DNA from: Progne subis subis
Taxonomy: Eukaryota; Chordata; Aves; Passeriformes; Hirundinidae
Length of the DNA stretch: 64,000 nucleotides
Reading direction: 5' to 3'
Assembly: GCA_022316685.1 (NCBI GenBank)
Contig: JAKJHU010000034.1
Location: forward strand, 1,922,001 to 1,986,000
Positions 11,789 through 23,700 of this stretch are shown here, in pieces (within the stretch, counting starts at the first letter, position 1; every line of letters starts with the position of its first letter). The notes beneath the pieces were generated by a model. That model searched no databases. It saw nothing but the letters and a program-made list of their open reading frames with translations, and had not been told where the DNA came from. The translations under genes were made by a program, and so were the position numbers.

Positions 11789-14700
11789 AAGATGTGTATT
11801 TTTATACTGAGTATTGCAACAGGAACAGTTTTCTGATAGTTCACAGTTAGTTCTCCTCAGTGGATACATTAACATACCCTTCCAATGGTTCTATCTGTCT
11901 GGTTGCTACCTAGTTTTTGTTAAGCAGGGTTAGATTTAGCATCTCTTCATATGATATGTACTAACTCCTTTATTCCCTAGGGAAAAATGCCTCCACAAGC
12001 AGGAACTCCCTTACTGTGAAGGCAAGCTTCAGGTGATGGTGTGAGGCTAAGGTCCCACTGCTTGTCCAACAGCCTTGTTGGCTCCTCCTCAACCCTTGAT
12101 TTTCAAGATACCAGCCACCTTTCTTGCCTGCCACTCAAGGCCTTCTCATCCCTCCGTTCTGTGTTTATGAGTATGGTGCCTGTGGAGATATGCGTTGAGC
12201 TCCTATAGGGAGGATGGGCAGAGATGAACAAGCACAGCTCCAGCCTGATCTTGCCAGGTCCATGTCTACAGACGTCCGTTCCCTTCCAGGCACATTGTGC
12301 AGCTGACATTGGGCAGACCAGAGAGCCCTGCCTCCTCCTCTCGGCATTGCTGGCCAAAGGGAGCTGCTGTTTCACAGAGCTCAGGCTGCTCCCTGTTTTC
12401 TGGATAAGTTCCTGCATGTGGCAGAGGAGCAACCAGACTTTGCAAAGCACCTGGGATGGGTGCAGGTTCCAGCTGCCCTTACTTTGGGATGGTTTCTTGG
12501 GTTTTGCTCGTCTCCCTGTCCTGTGGGTTTTCCATTAGCTCCTTGTGCAAAAGGAGGGGAGAGGCTGGAGAACCTGGAGTTTCTGACCCCAGCACAATTA
12601 GCCCTGGGGGCCAAGGGGCTGCCAACTGCCATCCTATTTGTCTCGTCCTTGTCGGGATCCTTGGCTGAGGCAGGAAAGCAGGGGTTATATAAGCAAAGTG
12701 TAAAAGCAGTTGTTTTCTGGGCAATGAACAGATCAGGTAAAAGATGTTTCCTTTCTCCCATCTGCTGCATTGCAGATCCTTTTAGACAGAACAAGTGGCT
12801 GCACAAAAGCCAGGGGCCAGCTACATGGTTTAGTATTGTGTGGGTCTAATTCTTTAATCCTGTGCCATTCTTACCAAGTGATCACTGACTGACTGAAGAA
12901 AAATCCTGAAGGATAGATTATAAAAGTGCAGAAATGGAATCACTTGAACCATGTCTGATTAAAAAGGAGACCAGACATTCAACAACAAGTGGATCAAATT
13001 TAGCTGTTTGTAAGATTGACGTGTCTCCGGTGTTGTCTGCAACAAGAACCAAATGCTAATTGCCTGACACTATTAAACACCTCATCAACTGTGACTTAGG
13101 GCTCTCCCTGTGCATGACTTCAGAAAAACAAGCCTGCCTTTATGCTTATCCCAGTTTTGTGATTTTCAGCAGACCTATTTTTCTGATGCTAATGGGGATA
13201 ATGTACTTTGTTGCTACCGTTTTGCAAACTGCTTTTGATGAAGCACACAGAGGAAGCTTTCACACAGTTTGGATTCACTAATTGGAAAAAGACTTGAGAC
13301 AAATCTGAATGGCACCATGTTTCCCCATGTCATCACAGAGCTGTTGATATGCTTCAAAAGACCACAAGGAATGGTGGTGACATACTTCATTTCAGAACTT
13401 TCAGAAGAAGGGAGAAAACAGGAAGATTCTAATAAAAATGTTAAGGACAATATATTACCTTGCCAACAAAAACTTGTCCCATGAAGACATTATTCAGAAC
13501 AAGATGAAAATATGAAGACCATGACTGCAGTTTTTTCAACCCTCTTTTTTTCCCTGAAGTTGAAATATTATCCCAAGACTTTTAAATGGTTGGGAATCAA
13601 GTCAAATTCACAGATTCTGATGTACTGCTTGATTCTTCTACTTGGGGATAAGATTAGGACTTAGTAAGCTGCGCGGCAAGTCCCTTCACTTTTTTGTGCC
13701 TGTGACTTGTTGGTAGAACACAAGCTTTTGCCAGCAGAGGCTCTGTGCTCCCACTACATTTACAATTCTGAGTGATCTTATTGGCATTTCATGATACCAA
13801 GTAATTTCATCCAGTGCAGCTCAGCAGGGTGTCTGTTCACAAGCATTTGTGTAGTTCACATAGGTAGAACTTGGACACATAAAAAAAGTTAAGGATGAGA
13901 TTACATCTTAGTGAAAAAATTAAGTATTCAGTTCCATTCCGATCCCTTAGTACAAAAGGTTGCACTTAAATTAAAGGGGAGCTCACTGCTTTGGCAAAGA
14001 TTCATCTGGGTCATGAAATGCAGCAATACCCCTGTGGAACCATGAGTACCAAGGACTATTCAGACGGTGATGAGGGCTATAAAGAGAAGGCAGCCACAGC
14101 TGTAAGGATTTCAGCAGCCTCTCAATACCCTGAATCTATTGAGAAAGCTGCTACTGCTTGTTGGGAACACACCTGGTGCCATGGAAATTATGCTAGATTA
14201 ACTCTACCATCCCCAGAACAGTCCAGCAGTGAAAGGGCACAGAAAAAGTAAGTCAAAAAAGCTTTTGTCAGCTGTGCATTGTGCTACTTAAATGATGGGT
14301 CCTACTATCCAAGCACCCGCAATATTAAAAAAATAATCTAAGGAAGCAATAAATTTTCAATATCCCCCAAAAGCCTAAGGTTTAACAAATGTATGGTCTA
14401 GTTCTTCTTTTTAATGCTTCCTATGTGGCTGCAGCAAGGCTCTTAGAGTTACTCCCAAGCACAGCCTGCATCAGGCAGACATCAAATACAAAGCAACATA
14501 AAAGACAAAGCCATTACATAGTTGAAAACACCCTTGAACTTACTATGCAGGCACAGAAAGTCACCTGCTTTCTCACTTGCATTGTTGCACATATTATGGG
14601 AAGACTTTCAACTCATGTAGAGTCTGATTCTGAAATCCTATATAGGAAGCTTAGCTGCTCAGCCCTGTCCAGAGCTGCATGCAGAAGGCTGCCATCTGGG

Positions 14701-15125
14701 AGCCTCTTACAAAATGTTGGCATGTGCTCTGGGGGACAATGTGCCTCAGAACAGCTTTTAGTTTCAGTCACCCCTGTCACACTGAGATGGGTTTTCAGTA
14801 CAACCCTTGTCTGAGAAGCGACAAAAATAACACTTCTCAGGAGAAGTAACACTTCTTTCCCCAGGAAGTCTGCTCTCTATTAGGCACTACTTTATGAATT
14901 GGGCTAAATCTCATTGCAATACTGCCTTCTCAGAAAGTTGTGAGAAATCATTTGGGTCCTTTACATATTCATCTGACTGAAGGTATAGGAGCTGCTCTGC
15001 AACACAGGCATGACGAGTCCAGGTACAAAGAAAGCCCAAGGTCTGAGCTCTGTAATGCAGAAGAAAACCCAAGGCACTGGGAGAGCAAACATAAGGTCTA
15101 AGGCCTTTCCATAGCTGATAGTCAG

Positions 15126-15313
15126 AAAATCATAGAATGGTTTGGGTTGAAAGGAACCTTAAAGATCATCAAGTTCCAACCACCCTGCCATGGGCAGCAG
15201 TGCCACCTACTAGATCAGGTTGCTCAAAGCCCCAGCCAATCTGGCCTTGAACACTTTCCAAGGATGGAGCATCCACAACTTCTCTGGGCAACCTGTTCCT
15301 GTGCCTTATCACC
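15126..15313 (-). mobile_element. CR1 LINE 3' end, first part
   Basis: Plus-strand sequence 'tcatagaatggtttgggttg' at 15128 is the reverse complement of the canonical avian CR1 3' terminus. It is followed by 'accttaaagatcatcaagtt', 'ccaaccaccctgccatgggc' and the reversed end of ORF2. The copy is interrupted at 15313 by the LTR at 15314 and resumes at 15887. It is well preserved compared with the other CR1 copies here, but truncated. Confidence 0.95.
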
Positions 15314-15880
15314 TGTGGAAGGGGCTGACAGCTGGTCTGTGAGCCAGAGGAGTGAGTTAGCTGAGGAAGAAGTTGGTAAGATTCATGTTTACCCCTGAAA
15401 GGAATTTACCAAGGTTGCTAGCATGGAAAAGGAGAAGAGAAGAGAAGAGAAGAGAAGAGAAGAGAAGAGAAGAGAAGAGAAGAGAAGAGAAGAGAAGAGA
15501 AGAGAAGAGAAGAGAAGAGAAGAGAAGAGAAGAGAAGAGAAGAGAAGAGAAGAGAAGAGAAGAGAAGAGAAGAGAAGAGAAGAGAAGAGAAGAGAAGAGA
15601 AGAGAAGAGAAGAGAAGAGAAGAGAAGAGAAGAGAAGAGAAGAGAAAAAAAGCCTTCAGCTGGAGGAAGTATTTTTAGAAAAGTTTTGTAAATGCTAACT
15701 GAAACAGTGGTGGAGATTGCTTTGTACCAAAGAACACTGTGTTGATTTATTGTAACCAATGAATGAAGTATAAACTTTGTTAAGAAATGTATAGAAGACA
15801 GCATGCCACCATAATAAAGTATAAGCCTTTTGAAAAGTTACCACCTCACTCTGTGTACCGTGGCCGTCTCAACAGTGACA
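15314..15880 (+). mobile_element. Solo ERV LTR (567 bp) with internal AGAAG array, inserted in CR1
   Basis: The element begins TGTGGAAGGGGCTGACAG and ends GTCTCAACAGTGACA. It is flanked by an exact 6-bp duplication, ATCACC, at 15308-15313 and 15881-15886. Removing the LTR and one ATCACC restores CR1 sequence of the form 'ttatcaccctcacagtgaag', so both borders are firm. A polyadenylation signal AATAAA lies at 15813-15818, some 60 bp before the end. The (AGAAG)42 array at 15433-15642 makes up 37% of the element; without it the LTR would be about 357 bp. No internal retroviral sequence is present. The 6-bp duplication points to a class II type integrase. Confidence 0.93.
15433..15642. repeat. 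(AGAAG)42 microsatellite inside LTR
   Basis: 42 uninterrupted copies (210 bp) of a pentanucleotide, all purine on the plus strand. It lies in the U3 half of the LTR at 15314-15880, so the array arose or expanded after, or together with, that insertion. Such homopurine DNA can form intramolecular triplexes and is length-unstable. Confidence 0.98.
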
Positions 15881-15886
15881 ATCACC

Positions 15887-15913
15887 CTCACAGTGAAGAA
15901 TTTTTCTTGAGCA
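15887..15913 (-). mobile_element. CR1 LINE, continuation after the LTR
   Basis: 'ctcacagtgaagaatttttc' continues the reversed CR1 sequence that stops at 15313. Similarity ends within about 30 bp, which is the 5' truncation point of this CR1 copy. Confidence 0.8.
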
Positions 15914-18900
15914 TATGCACCAGGGCCTAGATGCAGCCATTGCATTTACAAGCACTTCAGCATTTATATGAGCAAGGGTGCCTGCACGGTGGCTAAATCC
16001 ATCCACAAATCCCTGCAGGGTTCACCTGTGTAGTAGCTTGGGTGGGCAGGCGGTAACACTGCAAAGTCAGACCAGTCACATGCAGGTATTGCCCCCCATG
16101 CTGTAGGGAAGAGAAGAAGGGGGCTGGAGCTCATCCCATGTGCAGGTCCCTGTACAGTGCTGGCCTTGCAGCACAGCTCTGCAGCCACAGGGACAATTCC
16201 TTACATTTGTGTAACCCCATGAAACACACTGGAGTTTTCATAGGTGTAACTGAGGCACAGCTTGGCCCTCATAATCTTTATTACTGATGATGACGATGAT
16301 GATGATGTGTGAGAAGGAAATAGCACAAACTTGACCTTCACAGCCCAGGAGGAATTTACAGAGCTGGCGGACATAAAACCCCTCAGCTTTTCACTTGTGA
16401 ACTGAGCAAGTTTGTTCTGGGAATCATTAATATATAATGCCATTTTGAAGCCAGTGTTTGGAGTAAAATTGCACATTTGATTATCCAAAGCCTTCTGTCA
16501 TCCCTACACAATTCTGCAACAGGGCTGAGACTAAAGAAAGTCAACTGTACTTCAGAAATTACAGGCAGTCAGCTTGAAGTATTTGCTATTAGGTGTTTTC
16601 AATTCATAACGTGACTCCACTCTTTTAGAATTCATTAGGTAACCTAGATCCTGAAAACCCATTCCTGAGTCCATTCATTCTGAATGGTCCCTGGAAGTGC
16701 TGCAAGGTTTTGACTCTATCTAATGGGACCTGAAAGAGGTCAGCTTTGGCCAACAACTGTTAGTTACATCTCTTCAAAACATTATGAGTCTGTTCCCTTT
16801 CCTTGAAGTGATGTAATGATAGCCCTGATGATTCTAAAGGAAAAGTGAAAATACCAGACCTGAAGTTAAAACTAAATGAATTCATGATCACTTGCACAAG
16901 CCCGCAGTTAACTTATGCTCCAAGTAAGTGCTTAGGACAGGAATTGGCAAAAGACTGTAATCTCAGCCAGGTGTAACAATTTAGACACCAGTCACAAGGC
17001 TTTTACTGATGTGCCTAATCTTAGCACATCTTTACTGCTGAAGCTTTTTCCATCCTCTTCTATCATACTCTCTTTCCAGATGAAGGACTGATAGCAGATA
17101 GGAGAGGACAACTCATCCAAATACATCATTCAAATTGGAATTTCACGCAGCACTTGCATTTTTTGCATATGAACTCTACAAGCACTGAAGGGCTTTGATG
17201 TGCTTGGAGTGCAAGCTCTCCGTTCTTGTGCCTACCCTCCTTCATTACAGCTCTGCAGACACATCCGCTCAGCTCATGGAAAGGAAATCACACGACACTT
17301 TAATTTACCGAGGTTATTGTACTCAGTCTAAAATTAAATGGAGGGAAAAAGCCTGGGCTGATACTTTGCTACAGATGAATGGTTAAAATCACAAAATGTT
17401 GGGAAATACAAAAGATTCAAACAGCAAACTGTAATTTAGCTACACATCCCCTGTATTTTGGAGTCTGGATTGAACCCAAATGTAAATTAATAATAATTTT
17501 AGCTTTTAAATAATGAAAATGGGAATAGAAATCTGTTCCTGTGTGGCTGACCTAATATTCTCCTTGATAGTGCAAAGCCATTGTGGGTGCATGAGTTCTG
17601 CCAATGCTGCCCCTTCCTTCCCCTCCCTTGCAGCTGGGAAGCAAAGACTGCCAGAGCCCCAGTGCCTGTCTACCATGTAGAGCATGGCACTTTATTTTAC
17701 TCTGTTGTTTTCACATGGGACCTTACCTTGGTTACTGTGGGACCTTGCCTCAATTACTATGGGTTTGCCTTTTAATTATACCCCATTTTTGAAGAGTGTC
17801 TCTCTTCGAGCCCATGAACAGTCCTGCAGGACTCCCCTGTTGCTGAATCATAACTTTCTTGCAAGAGATCACATCTACCAGCACCATGCACCTGGATGCT
17901 GTCACTTTTTCTAATTGTATGGTTTGATATAGAAGAATGTTTTATAAAGAAACTAACTGCAGTCAGCTCATAGAAGGAAATTCAAAATTAATATTTCAGC
18001 TGGTTTTGCTGTAGAAGTGCTCAGAAAATCACTTACTGTGAGAAAGTGGTGCTTCTTTTTCTCTACTGTTCCCATAAATTTAAAAAAAAAAAAACAAAAA
18101 ACACCAAAACCCTGAACAGATAATTCCCCTATTTTAAAACTAATTGCAGTGACTGAAATGAACAGTTTCAGCCCAAAATGGATTTTTCAGAAGTTCGTAA
18201 GACTGTGAAATAATGGAGCTACGATGGAAAATGTTTATGAATTTCAACTGAAGTGGCCACTGCTATAACACTTTGTAAGACATTGTACTTTGAAAGATCG
18301 AAAAGCAAAACAGAGCTGAAAATATATTACTATCTTGTAAAATGGGCTTGTAAGTCTTAAACATGAACACAATGTTTGTCTCTGGGAAAAGAAACAAAGA
18401 AATAAAAGGCAAGGCAAAAAATATAATTAAGATAATAAATGAAAGGCCTTTCTTTTAATTGTTTCTATAGCTACCTTAAATATCTGCTGGAAATGATTAT
18501 ATCAGCAGAGGCTGGACTACATTAAAATAATGAAGAGTGAAGTTTTCACTGTGTTCCCATTTAATCATCACCTCACAACTTCACATTTTAATGTCTGACC
18601 TTAGGATATCCTCTTCCACTATCACATTAAGAATGTTGAAAGGAAACAGGAAGGGCCACAAGGGTTGTAGTTTCCTCAGAAGAACAGTGGCTATCAGCCT
18701 AACGGATTCTGAGTTTCTTAGACAAAGAGCAGTAGCAACTCATCCCATAGTCAGAGTTATCAAGTGTTCACACAACACAAGCCTTTCCTCTAACTTACAG
18801 AGTTGCCTTCAATGAGGGTACTACCTTCTCTTCCATTATATTACTCAAAGGAAAAAAAAATTCAGCTGCAAGGTGGAACCCAGTCTAAAAATAATCTGAT

Positions 18901-20305
18901 TAAATGCAAAAGATATCACAACACGAAACAATAAGAAAGTACGAAAGAAGACTGGATAGAAGATCAGGAATTGTGTTTGGTACATTGTGTCTCCTCTGTA
19001 ATTCAAATCCTAGAATTAAGTAAATTCCTGAAGTAATTAGGAAAGTATATGGCAGGTTTCTGGATTTTTGTAGGGAGAAGCTCAACATTGCTAACTCAAG
19101 TACAGGTGAAAAGTCAGACACCGGCTGCTCTTCTGCAACGGAATTTGTAACATTTCAATAGGGGCAAGGGAAAAAGAATTATAATGTATGAAAACAGAAG
19201 GTGGGTTATTATTCATAGAATTCTTTCAGCAAGAAGACTGACATTAAAACTTCATGTTCATATAGGGAATGGACAGTAAGAGGAGGAGGGCTGCCCATCA
19301 TTGTACACATCACACAGGGCCAAATGGCTGCAAATTCTTTGGTATTGTCTTAAAGCAGTTCTAAATGTGAGAACTGTGTTTGTTTCATGCAATCCTAAAT
19401 GGATCCCACTTTCTAATATTACCTACAGGAAATCAGTTTAGTATATTTTTCTCAGTGAGAAATAGATCAGGATCCATCCTGGGAAAAAATATTCAAGGAG
19501 TAATTTTGTTTTCAACAGCCTCTAAGTTTGGCTGCTTATGGAAAGTGCAGGGTAAATGAACCTGGATGGATATAAGTTTTGCAAACAGGATGAGCTACAG
19601 TGTGAACTACGTATCACAGTTCTCAAGTCCTGTCATTTTTAAATGCATTTTTCTTTGGTAATATCAGGATGTTTGTACTGCATTCATGGAACTCCCTCTG
19701 GTGTATAACTTAACACATGAATTTTCTTGCCTTACTCTTCACCAAAGAGCCTGTGTAGCCCAGTGCATGGATAGGCAGCTTTCATGACAGTGCTGAAGAT
19801 GTTTCTACTACAAATAGAAAGACTGACCCCTTGTCAGATCATGGCCACAGTAGGGTTGGGAACTAGGAAAACACACATCTGTATGATGTGTGTCCATTAA
19901 TGCAAAGCAGCTAAGATCACTTCAGGGTTGGCTCTGTGGCCTCACCAGCAAAGATGTCAAGCACCCCTAGTTCCTCTTCTTTAAACAGGACCCTTCTCTG
20001 AAAGAGCTAACATAACTTAGCCTTGAAACCAGGATATTAAGGAACTAACTGGCTTTTTACTCCTCATCTTTTCTTTACAAAATTCTTCTCTCTCTCCATC
20101 TTACACTCAATTCCCTTTAAAAACAAACAAACAAACAAACAACAACAACAAAACGGGGAAAGCACCATAAAAATCTCAATCTTGTTCATCCCCAACCACA
20201 AATGGCAAAAATCCTACAGAAAGAAAATGTGTGTTGAGGGTGAGGGTTGAAAAACACATGGCCTTGCAATAAAAAGCTTTGTTGTTGTAGGGTAAAGATA
20301 TGGGT
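15914..20305. other. Non-coding DNA, nothing recognised
   Basis: AT-rich sequence with only short random open frames. A short imperfect GATGAT run is present near 16285-16306. A CAAA/CAA simple repeat lies at 20121-20152. I recognise no gene or transposon. Confidence 0.45.
20121..20152. repeat. (CAAA)n(CAA)n short tract
   Basis: About five copies of AAAC followed by AAC repeats. A simple-sequence tract at the left side of a microsatellite cluster that extends to 20.7 kb. Confidence 0.9.
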
Positions 20306-20355
20306 GAATGGATGGATGGATGGATGGATGGATGGATGCATGGATGGATGGATGG
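20306..20355. repeat. (GGAT)n microsatellite
   Basis: About 12 copies of a GGAT/ATGG tetranucleotide with one interruption (GATGCATGG) near 20338. Confidence 0.95.
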
Positions 20356-20469
20356 GCAGCTTGCTTTTGCACCCTGATAGGTAGGTGACTCAATATCCAT
20401 ATGTTCATTTTCTTTTCTTTATTCTTTTCCCTTCCCTTCCTTCTTCCCATCGTTCTTTTCCCTCCTGGT

Positions 20470-20674
20470 TTTTCTTTTCTTTTCTTTTCTTTTCTTTTCT
20501 TTTCTTTTCTTTTCTTTTCTTTTCTTTTCTTTTCTTTTCTTTTCTTTTCTTTTCTTTTCTTTTCTTTTCTTTTCTTTTCTTTTCTTTTCTTTTCTTTTCT
20601 TTTCTTTTCTTTTCTTTTCTTTTCTTTTCTTTTCTTTTCTTTTCTTTTCTTTTCTTTTCTTTTCTTTTCTTTTC
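20470..20674. repeat. (TTTTC)41 microsatellite
   Basis: 41 perfect copies (205 bp); on the minus strand the unit is AAAAG-type. Flanks from about 20408 to 20469 and 20675 to 20742 are also almost purely pyrimidine, giving about 330 bp of polypyrimidine on the plus strand. The open frames across it, rich in Phe-Leu-Ser, are artefacts of the repeat. No LTR border is recognisable around this array. Confidence 0.98.
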
Positions 20675-20687
20675 TTTTTTTCTTTTT

Positions 20688-20731
20688 CTCCCTCTCCCTC
20701 TCCCTCTCCCTCTCCCTCTCCCTCTCCCTCT
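20688..20731. repeat. (CTCCCT)n hexanucleotide tract
   Basis: About seven copies of a six-base unit directly following the (TTTTC) array. It is not the vertebrate telomere unit (CCCTAA). Confidence 0.93.
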
Positions 20732-20744
20732 TCCTCTTCTCGTG

Positions 20745-23700
20745 TCTGATATGGATTTTCTTAGGTGTACATTAGAAGATTAATCAAGCAAGCCATTCCT
20801 TCATTTGCCAGATACCAGTTTCAGTGCTCCAGTCTGCATGATTTTCATGCTCAGTATGGCAAAGCACCTTAAAAATGTCTGAAAACAAGTACCAGGCAGA
20901 AGGTTTTTGGCACTCTCTCTCCTTTGATACTACCTTTCACCAAGCCATTTTCTTTGCATACCACACAGGAGGGGAGGGGGGAAGTAAAGGGTTATTTTAA
21001 AAGCATCCACTAATTAAAACTGAGAGTCCATTTTCTTCTGCTTACTCTGGCATTTAACTATAAATAAACTAACTACTGGATTGATATTTCCCTTCAGTTC
21101 ACATGCCAACATGAAATATCAGGAAACTGATATTATTTACACTGCATTGTGTAAAAGAGTGACCTTGTTTTCTCTCCTTCCATATTACATACTGCAGATG
21201 TACATAACAAAGGATGTGTTGCAGGGATTGAAGGGTGTGTGAAGAAATTAGGTTTATTTTTATTTTGCAAATAAGCTTTTGTTATTAAAGCAGCTTTTAT
21301 CTCAGCAGTTTTAGCTGACTAAAAGCCAGCCTCTTCAGCTCTCTGTTTCCTCAAGGATACCTCTAAGGAGTGATTCATCTCCTCTACCTTAGTAATACTG
21401 CTTTCTGTTGAGCCTTCCTTTAGTGGTGCCCTGTCTCTTGCCTTTGATCATAGATGGTCCGAACTTGGGTACCTAGTTTTTTTGATGGCTAAAGTGAAAT
21501 GATTCTTAATCCTGAGTTTTTCTCAGTTTCAATGCCTAAACCATAAAACCCCCTTCTTCTTACATCAATAGTCCATTATGTGACAACATATACTGTGCAC
21601 CCTCAAAGTCATTGGACTGAACTACGCTAGCTCATAATCAATCTTCTCAGAGAGCTTAAACTACAACCTGAGAACCACAGCCTCAAAAGGGATCTGGGTA
21701 CCTGACTTCCACAGAGGATGACATCTGAGTCCTACCACTCAGGGCAAATTAGAAGTTCTGTTTCCTTAGAGGCAACTATTCTCAATTTTAAAAATTCAAA
21801 CCAAATAGTTTTTATAGTATCTGAAACATACTATTTCACTCTAAATTTTCTTGAAAGGCCTATCCAGTTTTGCTTGAAGTAGTTCGGTCCAACACTGGAC
21901 ACATGAATTCCAAAAACGTGACGTTTTAACATAGTTCTAAGTATCTGAAAATGAGCTTTGAGGATGAAAGTGTATATGAAACTTCATCTGGGAGAACCAG
22001 CATGGAGTCTCATAGAAAAAACAAACTGTATGATATTTTATGCTAGACTTTTAATGGCTCTGTATGCATTCCCAGTTGCCTGATATAAATGCAACACAAA
22101 TACCATACACTTCACATTTAGCTGTTAGAGATAACCATGAAGGGAGAGCTCATTCATAATTTCACTTTATTTTAGTACTTCCTAAGTTCAAAGTCATTCT
22201 CAATTCATTAAAAGGAAAACATTCACTTTCAGATTTATGATCCCCATGCCCTTTCTCTCATTCACAGAAGTATTCACATTAAAATCATGCGCACCCTGTC
22301 GTTACATGACTGACATTCTTTTAACAGGGTGGTAATGTCCTGGTGAGGCCAGCTGCTGAACATAATGGCAAAATTTTCAGACAGAGCATGAGGATAGCTC
22401 TGTTAAAGAGAGGTGATGCTGCCAAGAAAGGATGAGTGCCCAGAGTCTCAGCAGAGAATCTTTTAAATCCCATTCTGAATGCCAGCCACTGTGTCCCTTG
22501 GTGATGACCTTGGCCCTGCCATTTAATTTCTAAAATGTTGTTGGTTATTTTGATCAGTTTCTTTTGGTAACATGGTCTACTAATATAATGACATTAATGG
22601 TATTTTCACCACTAATTTTGATTTTCCTTTTTTTTTTCTTCATAGACACCAAGGGTTTAGTTCTCCTGAGTAAGCCCTAGTCCCTGCCGTGTGCTCCAAC
22701 AGGCTGCTGCTCATTAAAGGTATAACACATAGTAATGTACATATATTACATACAGTAATTGCAGCACTAGTGGGACTCCAACAGCTCTTATCACTGACGG
22801 GACAGGAGCTGTTTGCAAGGTAGGAAATCATTGCAAATGTTTCCTACTCTAACCAAGAAAACTCCATTTTGGATCCTATAAAATAATGCTCACCCTCACA
22901 GAGGCATTTGGAGGATTAGTTGGTGTCTCTCTGCTCATCACTGCAAATGTAACACACTATGTAAGTGTTATTATTGGGGGCTGACATCTGTGAACTATTG
23001 TATTTTGAATTCTATTTTTAAACTGAGGAAAATCAAGTAAGCAAGAACTGACCATGTGTTAAAAACACTTGAAGACCTCTTTCTTGTAACTGTTTATCTA
23101 AATTTTTTAAACCCTGTTTACATTGTAGTAACAGCTGTGTTTAAAGGGGACATGACAGAGCAGACTAATTTGTAAAGCTAAACTTGATTTTGAAGTAAAA
23201 AAAAGCTAATGTTTGAAAAAACACTTCAAAAGACAAAAATGATTAAAATAGACATAACCATTTATTTAAACCATGACTTTCTCAAGAAAAACCAGGCTAA
23301 TGTAAACTGGCCTATGCATAGTCCAAGCAGCTGTTCTGTGTAGCTGTTACACAAAACCTCCGCTGTTAGAGGGAAGGGATAAAATTAAGACAAAACAGGT
23401 CATTCTCAAATGAAGGATCCAAACTAAAGGCTGGATTACAAGACAAATGCACGTACACTGGTGAGACTTGCCCCAACCTGTCAGAAGAAAGCAAGCCAAC
23501 TTCTTAACCTACTTCCTTCAACATATGTTTTAGCCATGTGTATCATATTTAATGTGTTTGGGTTTGTCCACACCTTCAGCAAACTCAGAGCCAACACTGG
23601 CTGAGTTTAAATCAAATTGCTCAATTTCCTACTGTAGGCAAAGGATTTCTTAGAGGTTTTATAGAATTTCTTTATGAGATGCTAAAATGCTACTGAGGTA

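Larger units (their letters stand above)
3900..15125. other. Long AT-rich single-copy-looking region
   Basis: About 11 kb in which I recognise no exon, tRNA or well-preserved transposon. Open frames are at most about 140 codons and look random. The segments at 9030-9380 and 12100-12850 have slightly higher GC and several overlapping open frames on both strands, but no known domain. A C-rich tract (11681-11705) and a TA-rich tract follow each other near 11.7 kb. Old repeats may be hidden, for instance at 8110-8250. Confidence 0.45.

Noticed and set aside
14389..14814. 141-codon open frame
   Set aside because: No recognisable domain; an overlapping minus-strand frame exists and the length is within chance expectation for 64 kb.
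15373..15804. Arg-Glu-Glu-Lys and Leu-Phe-Ser repeat proteins
   Set aside because: These are translations of the AGAAG microsatellite in different frames.
20688..20731. Interstitial telomere repeat
   Set aside because: The unit is CTCCCT, not CCCTAA.
20385..20783. Phe-Leu-Phe-Ser repeat proteins, membrane-like
   Set aside because: Translation of (TTTTC)n; apparent membrane segments are an artefact.
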